Of a stretch of 36,017 bases of DNA, positions 35,978 to 36,017 are shown one piece after another (position 1 is the stretch's first letter; every line of letters starts with the position of its first letter). The stretch lies in assembly GCA_947632055.1 (NCBI GenBank), contig CANRNS010000009.1:1-36017 (forward strand). The letters are read 5' to 3'. The translations under genes and the position numbers were made by a program. Below the pieces are notes generated by a model. It searched no databases. It was not told where the DNA came from and saw nothing but the letters and a program-made list of their open reading frames with translations. This DNA comes from an uncultured Akkermansia sp. Lineage in GTDB: Bacteria; Verrucomicrobiota; Verrucomicrobiia; Verrucomicrobiales; Akkermansiaceae.

Positions 35978-36017
35978 ATGGCTACTCTCAATCTTACGCT
36001 CAAGGTCTGGAGGCAGG
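35978..36017 (+). CDS. sdhB: Succinate dehydrogenase iron-sulphur subunit, 5' end only
   Basis: The window ends 40 bases into this gene. The visible N-terminus MATLNLTLKVWRQ matches the usual start of B-type SdhB/FrdB (NLTLKVWRQ). The position directly after sdhA gives the expected sdhC-sdhA-sdhB order. The ferredoxin-like and 4Fe-4S/3Fe-4S domains lie beyond the window. Confidence 0.9.
   Translation, partial: MATLNLTLKVWRQ

Overview
The window looks like chromosomal DNA of a Verrucomicrobiota bacterium, probably an Akkermansia relative. This is inferred from the mix of genes: a giant autotransporter with autotransporter-type beta repeats, a single-cytochrome (B-type) succinate dehydrogenase operon, a eukaryote-like GH13 glycogen branching enzyme, an mcsA-mcsB-clpC block, a GYF_2-domain membrane protein and an Akkermansia-style ankyrin protein. 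No rRNA, tRNA, CRISPR array, transposase or phage gene is visible.

Layout. (1) 1-14289 (+): one reading frame for a giant (>4700 aa) autotransporter adhesin. It has repetitive beta-rich passenger segments, a central GG-repeat array and a C-terminal outer-membrane beta-barrel. Its start is damaged: a signal-peptide core lies in frame upstream of the first usable start, behind a TGA and next to a repeated motif that resembles a mobile-element end. (2) 14381-17163: a YdeI/OmpD-associated-family gene with a clear promoter, an orphan TolC-like outer-membrane lipoprotein, and a convergent secreted helical protein. (3) 17268-18183: tpiA with promoter and a strong terminator. (4) 18594-23725 (+): an apparent operon, partly AT-richer than its surroundings. 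It encodes a GYF_2/six-TM protein, a single-pass coiled-coil protein, an exported coiled-coil/ankyrin protein, a periplasmic amidase_3-type muramoyl amidase and an SGNH esterase. This is the best candidate for an undescribed envelope system. (5) 33044 down to 23920 (-): mcsA-mcsB-clpC-glgB-mutL plus a polytopic membrane protein, tightly packed. (6) 33229 to the end (+): sdhC-sdhA-sdhB, truncated by the window edge.

Two core genes show unexpected active-site loss when compared by eye with recalled family sequences. The McsB homologue keeps the fold landmarks but has lost the nucleotide-binding arginines, the catalytic-loop glutamate and the active-site cysteine, so it is predicted to be a pseudokinase working with an intact McsA and ClpC. 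MutL keeps its N-terminal ATPase motifs but has lost the metal ligands of all three C-terminal endonuclease motifs. Both were read directly from the translation; the functional consequence is inference.
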